A stretch of 64,000 bases of DNA from an uncultured Christensenellaceae bacterium (lineage in GTDB: Bacteria > Bacillota > Clostridia > Christensenellales > Borkfalkiaceae). Positions 14,466-23,126 of this stretch are shown one piece after another; position 1 is the first letter of the stretch, and the number at the start of each line of letters is the position of its first letter. The notes below the pieces were generated by a model. The model had not been told where the DNA came from and did no database searches. It saw only the letters and a program-made list of their open reading frames with translations. Made by a program: the position numbers and the translations under genes. The DNA lies in the NCBI GenBank assembly GCA_910588695.1, contig CAJUOV010000004.1:1-64000 (forward strand), in the 5' to 3' direction.

Positions 14466-17378
14466 TCATTCTTTGCTGTTCATGAGGTCGCACGCCTTGA
14501 TGAGGGTGCCCGAGATGGGGAATGCCGCAAGAATGGTGCAGACGATGAACAAGATTTGAGTGAAGTTAAAGTGGACGTCCGTCCATCCCTTGTAGACAAG
14601 CGTTCCCAAGATCGGCACGCACAGAACGACAAGAGTGCCGCCGAGGGAGACCAAGAATGTGACCGACCGCAGCAGGTTCATGGGCTGCATGATCCGGAAC
14701 AGCGTTACGAGCCCGCCGAGCGTCATGGCAAGTATCATGAGGGGATTGGTGAGCATGACGGCGTCGCTTGTGATCTCTGTGCCCGAAGTCGTCGGGTTCA
14801 TATGGAGAACGCCGTCCTGAAACACCACGTCAAGTTCGCCGAGCTGTTCTCCGGGGGCGAAGCGTATCCCCAAAAAGACGGTGATTACGCAGAATATGAG
14901 CGTGAGGGCGGAAGGGATCGATCGCGATAGGATATATAGGAGGAACTTGCCCTTGACGCGGTTGGTGTTCGGTTGCAGGGAGATGACAAAGGAGGGGAGC
15001 GCCGCCACGAGCATCTCAAAGAGGAGCATGTTGTCCGTCGTAAAGAAATATTTGCGGTTCATCGCAAAGCAGATGATCGCGAGGATCGTGATGAACAGCG
15101 TTTTCATGATATAGAGGGACGCGCTGTTTTTGATATTGTTGATGACCCGCCTGCCTTCGTATACGACGTTGGGCAGATTCAAGAAGTTGTTGTCCATGAG
15201 GACGATGTGCGAGACGTTGCGCGCCGCTTCGCTGCCCGAGGCGACGGAGATCGCGCAGTCCGCTTCTTTGAGCGCGAGAATATCGTTCACGCCGTCTCCC
15301 GTCATCGCGACCGTCTTGCCCTGTTTTTTGATCGTTCGAACCAAGATCGCTTTCTGCTCGGGGGTCACCCGTCCGAACACGGTGTATTGGCTCGCGACGT
15401 TCTCCACCTCGATGTCGGTGAGTCCGTCGAGCGAAATGTACTGCCCCGCGTGCTTGACGCCCACTCTTCTCGCCACTTCCGAAACGGTTACGGGGTTGTC
15501 GCCCGAGATGATCTTGATGTCCACGTCGTTTTCGCGGAACCACTTGATCGTGTCGATCGCGTCCGATCGGATATTGTCCGCAAGCGTGATGATCGCGGTG
15601 GGACGCAGAAGGGAGGGCACCCGTTCGCCGCTCATCTGATTGGGCGAGTACGCAATCACGAGAACGCGCAATCCCGATTGCGCATACTGTTTTACGATCT
15701 TGTCGATCTTGGGCGGCATGGGACGGAGCACGAACTCGGGCGCGCCCATGACGAAAGTACCCACTTCGCGGAAGGAGACAGCCGAGAGCTTTCGTTTGCT
15801 CGAAAAGGGAAGGGTCGCCGTGGGCTGCAATACGTTGGAGTGCCCGAAGCGGTTGAAGAGCGCAATCGAGGTCTGGTTGTTGTCGTCGAGCGAGGCGAGC
15901 ATACAGCCCATGATCTCGTCGATCGTATAGTCCACATAGCTGTTGAGGAGCATGCAGTCGTTCACGGTCATTCTGCCGTCGGTGATCGTGCCCGTCTTAT
16001 CGAGGCAGAGGGTATCTACCCGCGCAAGCATTTCCAGAGAGTACAAGTCCTGCACCAAAGTTTGTTTTTTGGCAAGCCGCCTTACGCCGATCGCCATTGC
16101 GAGCGAGGTGAGAAGCAGAAGCCCCGAGGGGATCATGCCGATGATGATGGAACCGGTGTACTGAATAGAGAGAGACAGGTCTTTTCCCGTCGCTTCCCAG
16201 TTGCGCCAGAACATCGCCGCCGCCACGAAAGGAATCAGAATACCGATCACGCGGATAAAGAGGCGGATGGAGTTGAGAATTTCGGATTTGGGGCGTTTGT
16301 ACTTTTTCGCTTTGGAGGTGAGGTTGTTGAGATAGGTTGCCTTGCCCACCTTGTCGGCGCGGACGCGGCAGGCTCCGCTTGCGATAAAGCTGCCCGCGTA
16401 TAAAACATCGCCCTGCGCCTTTTTGACGGGAACCGATTCGCCCGTCAGAAGGGATTCGTTGACCTCCGCGTTGCCGTCCTCCATGATGCAGTCCGCGGGA
16501 ATCTGCTGTCCCGCTTCCAGGAGAATCACGTCGTCCACGACGATGTCCTGAATGGGGATTTCCACCTTTTCGCCGTCCCGCATGACGCGCGCCGTCGCGG
16601 AGATCAGCACCGACAGTTTGTCGATCTGCTTCTTTGCAAGAATTTCCTGCACGATCCCGATGACGAGATTCACGCCGAAGATGACGACGAACAAAAATTG
16701 CGTTACGGGCGCTTCCGCAATGACGAGAGCGACCGCGACCAGAACGCACAACAAGTTGAAAACCGTGCACAGGTTTCCGAAGAAAATGCTCTTGTACGAC
16801 TTGGAATATTTTTTGTTGACGTCGTTGAAAAGGAATTGATTAAAACGCGTCTCCACCTGCGCCGCGGTCAGACCCTGATCGGGAGAGGGGGTAAAACGTT
16901 CCACGTCCGAGCTGTTTGGAATCTTCTTCGCCCGACGGAACTTTTTCATCAGCTTCTTGCGCTTTTTCTTTGCGGATTCCTCGGGGGTGCCGCGGTCGAA
17001 TATGCGCGAAGAGAACCGCTTCGACGAAGGGCTTCTCTTGCCGTTTTCGTTTGCGGTTTCGGCTTTGACTTCTTCTCCCGTCTCCGTCTCCGCAGCGGGT
17101 TCTTGCGGCGTCTCGGGTTTTTCCTCTTTGGGGGCGGCGGCAACTTCTTCCGTTTTTTCCGTCTTCACGGACTTTTTCGGAATGGGAGATTTGCGCCGCT
17201 CGCTTTCCGATTTTACTGCGGCTTTTTGCGCGGTCGGCCGCTCGGCGGATTTTTGCCGTTCGGGTTTGGGGGAAGCGGGCTTTTCCGTTTTTACGGATTC
17301 CTCTTTTACGGGTTCCGTCTTTTCGGGCGCTCTTTCTTCCTTTTTTTCATTGGAATTGTCGGGTGGTTTGATTTTCAA
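14466..17378 (-). CDS. cation-transporting P-type ATPase, CtpE-like, with long charged N-terminus
   Basis: An ATP-driven membrane pump of 970 residues. The first ~160 residues are a low-complexity Lys/Glu/Pro/Ala tail, probably cytosolic and disordered. Then come the membrane core and actuator loop (LLTGESVPV, about 310), the phosphorylation motif LDKTGTITDG (Asp460), the hinge GDGVNDILALKEAD and several C-terminal helices. The hinge reading L-A-L-K-x-A-D and the DNNFLNLPNVVYEGRRVINNI stretch resemble the CtpE branch, reported to move calcium in mycobacteria; the ion here is not provable. Start is a TTG at 17378 with GAGG upstream, behind a TTGACA/TATAAT promoter. Confidence 0.88.
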   Translation of the reverse strand: MKIKPPDNSNEKKEERAPEKTEPVKEESVKTEKPASPKPERQKSAERPTAQKAAVKSESERRKSPIPKKSVKTEKTEEVAAAPKEEKPETPQEPAAETETGEEVKAETANENGKRSPSSKRFSSRIFDRGTPEESAKKKRKKLMKKFRRAKKIPNSSDVERFTPSPDQGLTAAQVETRFNQFLFNDVNKKYSKSYKSIFFGNLCTVFNLLCVLVAVALVIAEAPVTQFLFVVIFGVNLVIGIVQEILAKKQIDKLSVLISATARVMRDGEKVEIPIQDIVVDDVILLEAGQQIPADCIMEDGNAEVNESLLTGESVPVKKAQGDVLYAGSFIASGACRVRADKVGKATYLNNLTSKAKKYKRPKSEILNSIRLFIRVIGILIPFVAAAMFWRNWEATGKDLSLSIQYTGSIIIGMIPSGLLLLTSLAMAIGVRRLAKKQTLVQDLYSLEMLARVDTLCLDKTGTITDGRMTVNDCMLLNSYVDYTIDEIMGCMLASLDDNNQTSIALFNRFGHSNVLQPTATLPFSSKRKLSAVSFREVGTFVMGAPEFVLRPMPPKIDKIVKQYAQSGLRVLVIAYSPNQMSGERVPSLLRPTAIITLADNIRSDAIDTIKWFRENDVDIKIISGDNPVTVSEVARRVGVKHAGQYISLDGLTDIEVENVASQYTVFGRVTPEQKAILVRTIKKQGKTVAMTGDGVNDILALKEADCAISVASGSEAARNVSHIVLMDNNFLNLPNVVYEGRRVINNIKNSASLYIMKTLFITILAIICFAMNRKYFFTTDNMLLFEMLVAALPSFVISLQPNTNRVKGKFLLYILSRSIPSALTLIFCVITVFLGIRFAPGEQLGELDVVFQDGVLHMNPTTSGTEITSDAVMLTNPLMILAMTLGGLVTLFRIMQPMNLLRSVTFLVSLGGTLVVLCVPILGTLVYKGWTDVHFNFTQILFIVCTILAAFPISGTLIKACDLMNSKE

Positions 17379-17407
17379 AATAACCTCGCTCAGATGAGTA
17401 TATCCTA

Positions 17408-17435
17408 ATTATAGCATACAATTCGATTTTGTCAA
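17408..17435 (-). promoter_or_regulatory. sigma-A promoter of the P-type ATPase
   Basis: On the minus strand TTGACA (17435-17430) and TATAAT (17413-17408) have a 16-bp spacer, about 30 bp before the TTG start. Confidence 0.85.
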
Positions 17436-17477
17436 AGATTTTCTTGTTTTGTTTTTGGAAAGGGGCGCTTAAATCCT

Positions 17478-17506
17478 TTGCGTTCGTTCAAAAAAAGTTG
17501 TATAAT
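17478..17506 (+). promoter_or_regulatory. sigma-A promoter of the serS operon
   Basis: TTGCGT (17478-17483) and TATAAT (17501-17506) are spaced 17 bp. It is divergent from the ATPase promoter about 45 bp away. Confidence 0.8.
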
Positions 17507-17531
17507 TGTTTTGAAAAATAAGGAGAAAGCC

Positions 17532-18821
17532 ATGATAGACATTGCTTTTTTACGCGCAAATCCGGAAAGTGTGCGCGAAAACATCAAAAAGAAATTTCAG
17601 GATAAAAAACTTCCCCTCGTGGACGAGGCGATTTCGCTCGATACCAAGAAGCGCGCGTTGCAGACGGAGGGGGATAATCTGCGCGCTGCCCGCAACGCTC
17701 TCAGCAAACAGATCGGGCTTTTGATGCGTGAAAAAAAGACCGGGGAGGCGGAGGAAGTCAAAGCGCAGGTAAATGCGAACGCCAAACGGCTCGAAGAGAT
17801 CGAAAAAGAATCGGAAGAGGTCTCCGCCCGTTTGAAAGATGTGATGATGCGTATACCGAATATAATTTCTTCGGATACGCCGATCGGAAAAGACGATTCC
17901 GAAAATGTGGAAAGAAAGCGTTATCTCGAACCGAAAGTTCCCGATTTCGAAATTCCATATCACCTCGATATTCTGGAAAAGCTCGACGGGATCGACGTGG
18001 ACAGCGCGCGCCGCACAAGCGGACAGGGTTTTTATTATCTTACGGGCGACGTTGCGCGGTTGCACTCCGCGATCCTCGCGTATGCCCGAGATTTCATGAT
18101 CGGCAAGGGATTCACATATTGCATTCCGCCCTTTATGATTCGTTCGTCCGTTGTGACGGGGGTTATGAGCTTCGAAGAGATGGACGGAATGATGTATAAG
18201 ATCGAGGGGGAGGACCTGTACCTCATCGGTACGAGCGAACACTCCATGATCGGCAGATTCATGGGACAGACGATCGACGAGAGCAAGCTTCCTTTGACGC
18301 TCACGAGCTATTCGCCTTGCTTCCGCAAGGAGAAGGGGGCGCACGGAATCGAGGAGCGCGGCATTTACCGCATTCATCAGTTTGAGAAGCAGGAGATGAT
18401 CGTAATTTGCAAGCCCGAAGAAAGCGCGGCTTGGTATGAGAAAATGTGGAATTACACGGTGGAGCTCTTTGTCTCCATGGGAATTCCCGTCAGAACGCTC
18501 GAATGCTGTTCGGGAGATCTTGCCGATCTCAAATTCAGAAGCGTAGATGTCGAGGCATGGTCTCCCCGACAGAAGAAGTATTTCGAGGTAGGCTCCTGCT
18601 CGAACCTGACGGACGCGCAGGCAAGGCGGTTGAATATCCGCTATAAGAGCAAAGAGGGCAACGCCTTTGCGCATACCCTCAACAATACGGTCGTCGCTCC
18701 CCCGAGAATGCTCATTGCGTTCATCGAAAACCATTTGCAGGCGGACGGGAGCGTGGAGATTCCCGAAGTGTTGCGCCCCTATATGGGCGGCAAAGATAAA
18801 ATCGACGTTGCGGGCGCATGA
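17532..18821 (+). CDS. serS: seryl-tRNA synthetase
   Basis: Charges tRNA-Ser with serine. ATG at 17532 with AGGAG 6 nt upstream gives 429 residues beginning MIDIAFLRANPESVRENIKK, the family start; the frame upstream lies inside the promoter. The N-terminal coiled-coil arm (about residues 30-100, rich in charged residues) is followed by the class II core: TSEHSMIGRFMGQ, motif 2 in SPCFRKEKGAHG (about 257) and motif 3 near NNTVVAPPRMLIAFIENH (about 390). It is head of an operon with an exonuclease and an rRNA methyltransferase, each overlapping by 4 nt. Confidence 0.97.
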   Translation: MIDIAFLRANPESVRENIKKKFQDKKLPLVDEAISLDTKKRALQTEGDNLRAARNALSKQIGLLMREKKTGEAEEVKAQVNANAKRLEEIEKESEEVSARLKDVMMRIPNIISSDTPIGKDDSENVERKRYLEPKVPDFEIPYHLDILEKLDGIDVDSARRTSGQGFYYLTGDVARLHSAILAYARDFMIGKGFTYCIPPFMIRSSVVTGVMSFEEMDGMMYKIEGEDLYLIGTSEHSMIGRFMGQTIDESKLPLTLTSYSPCFRKEKGAHGIEERGIYRIHQFEKQEMIVICKPEESAAWYEKMWNYTVELFVSMGIPVRTLECCSGDLADLKFRSVDVEAWSPRQKKYFEVGSCSNLTDAQARRLNIRYKSKEGNAFAHTLNNTVVAPPRMLIAFIENHLQADGSVEIPEVLRPYMGGKDKIDVAGA

Positions 18822-19786
18822 AATACGTTTTTTTCGACATCGAGTGCGCCTGTGTGTACAAGTACACGGCGAAGATATGCGCATTCGGCTATACGGTCAC
18901 GGATGAGTTTTATAACGTGCTTGAAAAAGAAGATATTCTCATCAACCCGAAGGGGAAGTTTCATCTGACCGACAGAAAGGGGCGGGACGGGATCGTTCTT
19001 CCCTACGAGTACGGGGAATTTTCTTCTCGTCCGCTCTTTCCCGCCGTCTATCCGAAGATCAAAAAACTGCTCGAAGATCCCGAAGTTCTCGTTCTGGGAC
19101 ACGCCACGATGAACGACGTGAACTATCTGAACTTGGAGACGAAACGCTATAAACTGCCTTCCTTCCGTTTTTGCTTTTACGATACGCAGTTTTTCTATAT
19201 GAATACGGAAAACGACTTCACGCGGCAATGCGGTTTGGGGGCGATGGCGGAGCAGCTCGGCGTGCAGTTTGTTCCGCACCGCGCCGCCGACGATGCCTAT
19301 GCCACCATGCGGGTGTGCGAGGCGCTCTGTAAGCGCGAAGGAACCGACGTTCGGGGACTGTGCGAAAAGTATAAAATGCGTTGCGGTAAAGTTTCTGCCT
19401 ACCGTATCTCCGCGCCCGATTCCGAGGGACAGAAACTGTTTTACCGAAAACGCGAAGAGGAGCACAGAAAGCGCGCCGCCGCAAGGGAAACTTTTTTTAA
19501 CTTCGTCAATAAAAACAATTACCGCAAAAAAAAGAGCGGGGCGAACTTGGGCAAGCGGTTCTGTTTTTCCAAAGAGATCGAGAACGACGTGCCCTATTCC
19601 GTGGAGCTCGCGGGCGCGGTGTTCGCCTCGGGCGGGAAATATACTTCCCGTCCGCAGGAGTGCGACGTGTACGTCGCCGCCGAGGAGGGCGGAAAACGAT
19701 ATCTCAACGCCGTGGAACACGGCGCGCAGTTTGTGCCGCTCGAAGAGTTTGAACACGGAATGGAGCGAATTTCGGAGGGAGTATGA
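18818..19786 (+). CDS. DEDD-family 3'-5' exonuclease with C-terminal BRCT-like domain
   Basis: A 322-residue exonuclease-fold protein. The DEDDh acidic residues are visible: FFDIECA (Asp7 and Glu9), GHATMNDVNYL (about residue 95) and HRAADDAYATM (about 151-162, general-base His plus Asp). After a basic linker (KREEEHRKRAAAR ... KNNYRKKKSG), the last ~80 residues read like a BRCT domain: GKRFCFSKEIE, then ELAGAVFASGGKYTSRPQECDVYV and GAQFVPLEEFEHGM. That pairing suggests nucleic-acid repair or processing; substrate unknown. It is translationally coupled to serS by an ATGA overlap and to the methyltransferase downstream by 4 nt. Confidence 0.8.
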   Translation: MKYVFFDIECACVYKYTAKICAFGYTVTDEFYNVLEKEDILINPKGKFHLTDRKGRDGIVLPYEYGEFSSRPLFPAVYPKIKKLLEDPEVLVLGHATMNDVNYLNLETKRYKLPSFRFCFYDTQFFYMNTENDFTRQCGLGAMAEQLGVQFVPHRAADDAYATMRVCEALCKREGTDVRGLCEKYKMRCGKVSAYRISAPDSEGQKLFYRKREEEHRKRAAARETFFNFVNKNNYRKKKSGANLGKRFCFSKEIENDVPYSVELAGAVFASGGKYTSRPQECDVYVAAEEGGKRYLNAVEHGAQFVPLEEFEHGMERISEGV

Positions 19787-21090
19787 ATCTTCCCGAAAAA
19801 TTTCTGAAACGCATGCAGGAAAGGCTGGGCGGGGAATACCCCGCCTTTTTGGCTTCTTACGAAAGGCCGCCTTATAAGGCGCTACGCGTGAACACGCTGA
19901 AAACGGGATTGGCTGAATTTACGGAAAACCCGCCGTTCCCGCTCGGCGAACAAATCGAATTTCCCGAATGCAAAGAAATCAATCAATTTTATATCGAAGA
20001 GGAGAAAGCGGGTTCTTACAGAGAGCATTTTGCGGGGCTCTATTATTTACAGGAGCCTTCGGCAATGTGCGTGGGGGAGCTGACCGCGCCTCTCAAAAAA
20101 GAGCGGGTGCTCGATCTGTGCGCCGCGCCCGGCGGCAAAACCGTTCAGCTTGCAATGCAAATGAATGGGGACGGCATATTGGTTTCCAATGAAATTGATG
20201 CGGGAAGAGCAAAGATTTTATCGCAGAACGTGGAGCGCATGGGGATCGGAAATTGCGCCGTCACGAACGCGACGCCCGCCCAGCTTGCGGAGAAGTTCCC
20301 CGCATATTTTGATCTGGTGCTCGCGGATGCGCCCTGCTCGGGCGAGGGGATGTTCAAAAAGGAACCCGAGGCAATCCCGCATTGGAGCGAGAATAACGTG
20401 AGCCTTTGCGCTGCGCGGCAGAAAGAAATTTTAGACTGCGCCGCCGATATGGTTGCGGACGGCGGCTGTCTCGTATATTCCACCTGCACTTTTTCCGAGG
20501 AGGAGGACGAATGGCAGGCGCGCGAGTTTTTGAAGCGTCATCCCGATTTTCGGATGGACGGGGACTTTGACGAATATAAAATTTATCCGCACAAGTTCAA
20601 GGGCGAGGGGCATTATTGCGTTCGCTTTGAAAGAGGCGGCGGCGAAACGCGGAACGCAAAACCCTACGCCGTGAAGCGCAACGCCATCGCGAACAGAGCG
20701 TTTGCGGAGTTTGCGAAGGATTTTTTTGTCGCGCCGCCCCAAGGGGAGATCACGACGCTTGACGACGGAAGAATGTACCTCGTGCCCGCGGGCATGCCTG
20801 CGCTCGGCGTGCGCACGCTGCGTTTGGGCGTGGAGCTGGGCGAATTCGACGGCAGGATTTTCAAGCCCTCGCACGCGCTCGCGATGCGCGTAAAAAGGGC
20901 GGAGATCAGGAGGTTCGTTTCTCTTTCGTCCGAAGAATGCGAACGCTATTTGGCGGGGGAGACGCTCGCGGCGGAGATCGGCAGCGGTTGGTGCGTCGTC
21001 GGCTTTGCCGATTATCCCTTGGGGCTTGCCAAGTGTGTGAACGGGATTTTGAAAAATCATTTTCCGAAGGGATTGAGAAAAGGAAAATGA
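19783..21090 (+). CDS. rRNA cytosine-C5 methyltransferase, RsmF/NOL1/NOP2/Sun type
   Basis: Methylates cytosine C5 in rRNA using S-adenosylmethionine. The 435-residue protein has an N-terminal RNA-binding segment with LRVNTLK (about 34), the SAM-binding core LDLCAAPGGKT (about 109), DAPCSGEGMFKKE with one catalytic Cys (about 185) and VYSTCTFSEEEDE with the nucleophile Cys (about 230). The C-terminal ~130 residues match the RsmF-type tail with FKPSHALAMRV. It is most like the Bacillus/Enterococcus RsmF branch. It begins inside the exonuclease gene (4-nt overlap). An SD-sequestering hairpin for spoVT starts just after it. Confidence 0.92.
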   Translation: MNLPEKFLKRMQERLGGEYPAFLASYERPPYKALRVNTLKTGLAEFTENPPFPLGEQIEFPECKEINQFYIEEEKAGSYREHFAGLYYLQEPSAMCVGELTAPLKKERVLDLCAAPGGKTVQLAMQMNGDGILVSNEIDAGRAKILSQNVERMGIGNCAVTNATPAQLAEKFPAYFDLVLADAPCSGEGMFKKEPEAIPHWSENNVSLCAARQKEILDCAADMVADGGCLVYSTCTFSEEEDEWQAREFLKRHPDFRMDGDFDEYKIYPHKFKGEGHYCVRFERGGGETRNAKPYAVKRNAIANRAFAEFAKDFFVAPPQGEITTLDDGRMYLVPAGMPALGVRTLRLGVELGEFDGRIFKPSHALAMRVKRAEIRRFVSLSSEECERYLAGETLAAEIGSGWCVVGFADYPLGLAKCVNGILKNHFPKGLRKGK

Positions 21091-21116
21091 ATCTATAAAC
21101 GCATAGAATTTCCATT

Positions 21117-21139
21117 CCTCCGCATAATGATGTCGGAGG
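21117..21139 (+). promoter_or_regulatory. hairpin masking the spoVT ribosome binding site
   Basis: CCTCCG (21117-21122) pairs with CGGAGG (21134-21139) around an 11-nt loop. The right arm is the Shine-Dalgarno of spoVT, so the stem would hide it. Confidence 0.5.
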
Positions 21140-21146
21140 TTATTTT

Positions 21147-21692
21147 ATGAAGGCAACGGGAATTGTCAGAAGAATCGACGAACTCGGCAGGGTTGTCATT
21201 CCCAAAGAAATCAGACGCACGCTCAGAATCCGCGAGGGAGATCCGTTGGAACTCTTTACCGACCGCGACGAGCTCATGCTCAAAAAATATTCCCCGATCG
21301 CGTCGATCGGACGTTTTTCGGAGGGGACGGCGAAGTCTCTGAACGAGCAGAGCGGGTATCTTGCGGCGATTACGGATACCGACTCGGTTTTAAGCGCATA
21401 CGGCGCGAACAAACGCGATCTCGTGGGGAAGACGGTCTCCGAAAGAGTGAGCGAGATCATGAATTCGAGAAGAAGCTATCTTGCGAACAAATCGGAGGGC
21501 GGCGACGTGTTCGACCCCGTTTCGGGCAGCGAGGGCGGCTATACGGCGGAAATCGTCGTTCCTGTCGTGGCGAACGGAGACTGTCTCGGCACGGTCATTT
21601 TGCTTTCGCGCGAAGAGGGCGCCGAGATGGAAGCGTCTGCGGTGAAGCTCGCAAGACTGACGGCGGATATTTTGGCGAATCAGTTCGAGTAA
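21147..21692 (+). CDS. spoVT: stage V sporulation protein T
   Basis: A transcription regulator of the forespore that adjusts sigma-G genes. The 181 residues have the AbrB-type swapped-hairpin DNA-binding domain at the N-terminus (MKATGIVRRIDELGRVVIPKEIR, reading G-I-V-R-R-I-D-x-L-G-R) and a C-terminal GAF-like sensor domain (about 55-180, with AGRNTD-like region ITDTDSVLSAYG and VVPVVANGDCLGTVILLS). Length and ends match SpoVT exactly. SpoVB-like, YabN and Dus genes follow, as in the Bacillus mfd-spoVT-yabM-yabN order. Its presence is strong evidence for a spore-forming lineage. Confidence 0.96.
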   Translation: MKATGIVRRIDELGRVVIPKEIRRTLRIREGDPLELFTDRDELMLKKYSPIASIGRFSEGTAKSLNEQSGYLAAITDTDSVLSAYGANKRDLVGKTVSERVSEIMNSRRSYLANKSEGGDVFDPVSGSEGGYTAEIVVPVVANGDCLGTVILLSREEGAEMEASAVKLARLTADILANQFE

Positions 21693-21784
21693 AATTCGCT
21701 GTTTTGAGCGGCAAACGCTCATCTAAAATCGGCGAACGCTGCTGTTTCTTGTACGCGATAAATGATACGGCGGCGCGGTTACAT

Positions 21785-23125
21785 ATGATTCGGCACGCAA
21801 AATTCGTGAAAGGCGCGGCGGTAATGACGGGCGGATTTCTGATCGCCAAGGCGATCGGCGCATTCTACCGCATTTCGCTTACGGGGATTTTGGGCGGTTA
21901 CGGCATCGGGCTCTATCAAATGGCGTATCCGCTTTTTCTTCTCTTTCTGACTTTTTCGTCGGCGGGGATTCCGTCTGCGCTTTCGCGCGCCGTGGCGGCG
22001 GAGCGGGCGCGTGGAAGGGAGACGACGGGATTCATGAATACGGCGCTCCGCCTCTTTGCGCTCATCGGGCTCTCCGGCACCCTGCTCATGTGCGCCGCCG
22101 CGTTAGTCATGAGCGACTTGCAGGGAGATCGCAATTTAACGGCGTGCTATTACGCGCTTGCGCCCTCCGTGTTTCTCGTCGCCCTCGTCTCGGTGCTGCG
22201 CGGCTACTTTCAGGGAAAGAACGACATGCTTCCGACCGCCTTTTCGGAAGTGGTCGAACAGACTGTCAAAGCAGGGTTCGGGTATGCCGCCGCGCTCACT
22301 ACGAGCGATCCCGTGCGGGGAGCGGTTTACGCTTTGCTCGCCGTAAGTTTTTCGGAGCTCGTCGCTCTTTTTTATCTTTTACGAAAATTCGCGGGGGAGA
22401 GAAGGGTAAAGTCTTTGCGCAGAACAAACGCCTATTCGCTCTTTTACTCGGTGTTTCCCGCCATGGCGGCAGCCGCGCTTCTTCCGCTTTCCCGCACGCT
22501 TGACAGTATCGTGATCGTTCGTCTTATGTCGGAGTATACTTCCCGCGCCGTCTCGCTCTACGGATTGTACACGGGCGGAGTGATGTCGCTCGTCGATCTG
22601 CCCGCTTCGCTTACGGGCGGATTCGTGGCGGCGGCGATTCCCATGGTTTCGGCAAGCGTTTCGCGGGGGGACGGCGACGGCGGAAGAACAAATTCCGCGC
22701 TTGCGCTTTTGTTCACCTTCGCGGTGTCCGTGCCCTGCGCGCTTATACTCTTTTTCTGCGCTTCGCCTATCGTAAGACTGCTCTATTCGGGTCTCGGGGA
22801 GAGCGAGATGAACACCGTCGTATCGCTCGTCAGGCTCTCTTCCGTCTCCGCAGTGACGCTCGCCGCGGTCAATACGCTTGCCGCCTGTCTCACGGGCATG
22901 GGGCGGGCAAAGAGCGCCGCGTTCTCTATGTTGGCGGCGATCTGTGTAAAATTCGCGCTGCAATGGCTGCTCGTCTCCGATCCCTCGCTCTCGGTCGGCG
23001 GAGCGGCAATCGCCGCCAACGTCTGCTATTTAGTTGCTTTTTTTCTCAATTCGTTTTATACTTGGAAGGGAAGCGGAAAGACGCCCCTGATTGCGGGCGC
23101 AAGAAAAAATACAAGAGAGGCGTAG
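21785..23125 (+). CDS. SpoVB/YabM-like polysaccharide flippase (MOP superfamily)
   Basis: A lipid-linked oligosaccharide or lipid II-type exporter of 446 residues with about 14 hydrophobic helices. I take the ATG at 21785: FVKGAAVMTGGFLIAKAIGA followed by FYRISLTGILGGYGIGLYQ is the normal N-terminus, and the upstream frame codes nothing family-like. No clear Shine-Dalgarno precedes it. Signatures include LVSVLRGYFQGKNDMLPTAFSEVVEQ (about residue 137) and SGVSAVTLAAVN-type helices late on. Position right after spoVT and before the MazG gene equals yabM of Bacillus; SpoVB itself acts in spore cortex building. Which of the two roles applies cannot be told. Confidence 0.85.
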   Translation: MIRHAKFVKGAAVMTGGFLIAKAIGAFYRISLTGILGGYGIGLYQMAYPLFLLFLTFSSAGIPSALSRAVAAERARGRETTGFMNTALRLFALIGLSGTLLMCAAALVMSDLQGDRNLTACYYALAPSVFLVALVSVLRGYFQGKNDMLPTAFSEVVEQTVKAGFGYAAALTTSDPVRGAVYALLAVSFSELVALFYLLRKFAGERRVKSLRRTNAYSLFYSVFPAMAAAALLPLSRTLDSIVIVRLMSEYTSRAVSLYGLYTGGVMSLVDLPASLTGGFVAAAIPMVSASVSRGDGDGGRTNSALALLFTFAVSVPCALILFFCASPIVRLLYSGLGESEMNTVVSLVRLSSVSAVTLAAVNTLAACLTGMGRAKSAAFSMLAAICVKFALQWLLVSDPSLSVGGAAIAANVCYLVAFFLNSFYTWKGSGKTPLIAGARKNTREA

Positions 23126-23126
23126 T

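Noticed and set aside
14973..16403. 476-codon frame opposite the P-type ATPase
   Set aside because: Shadow; the opposite strand carries all ATPase motifs.
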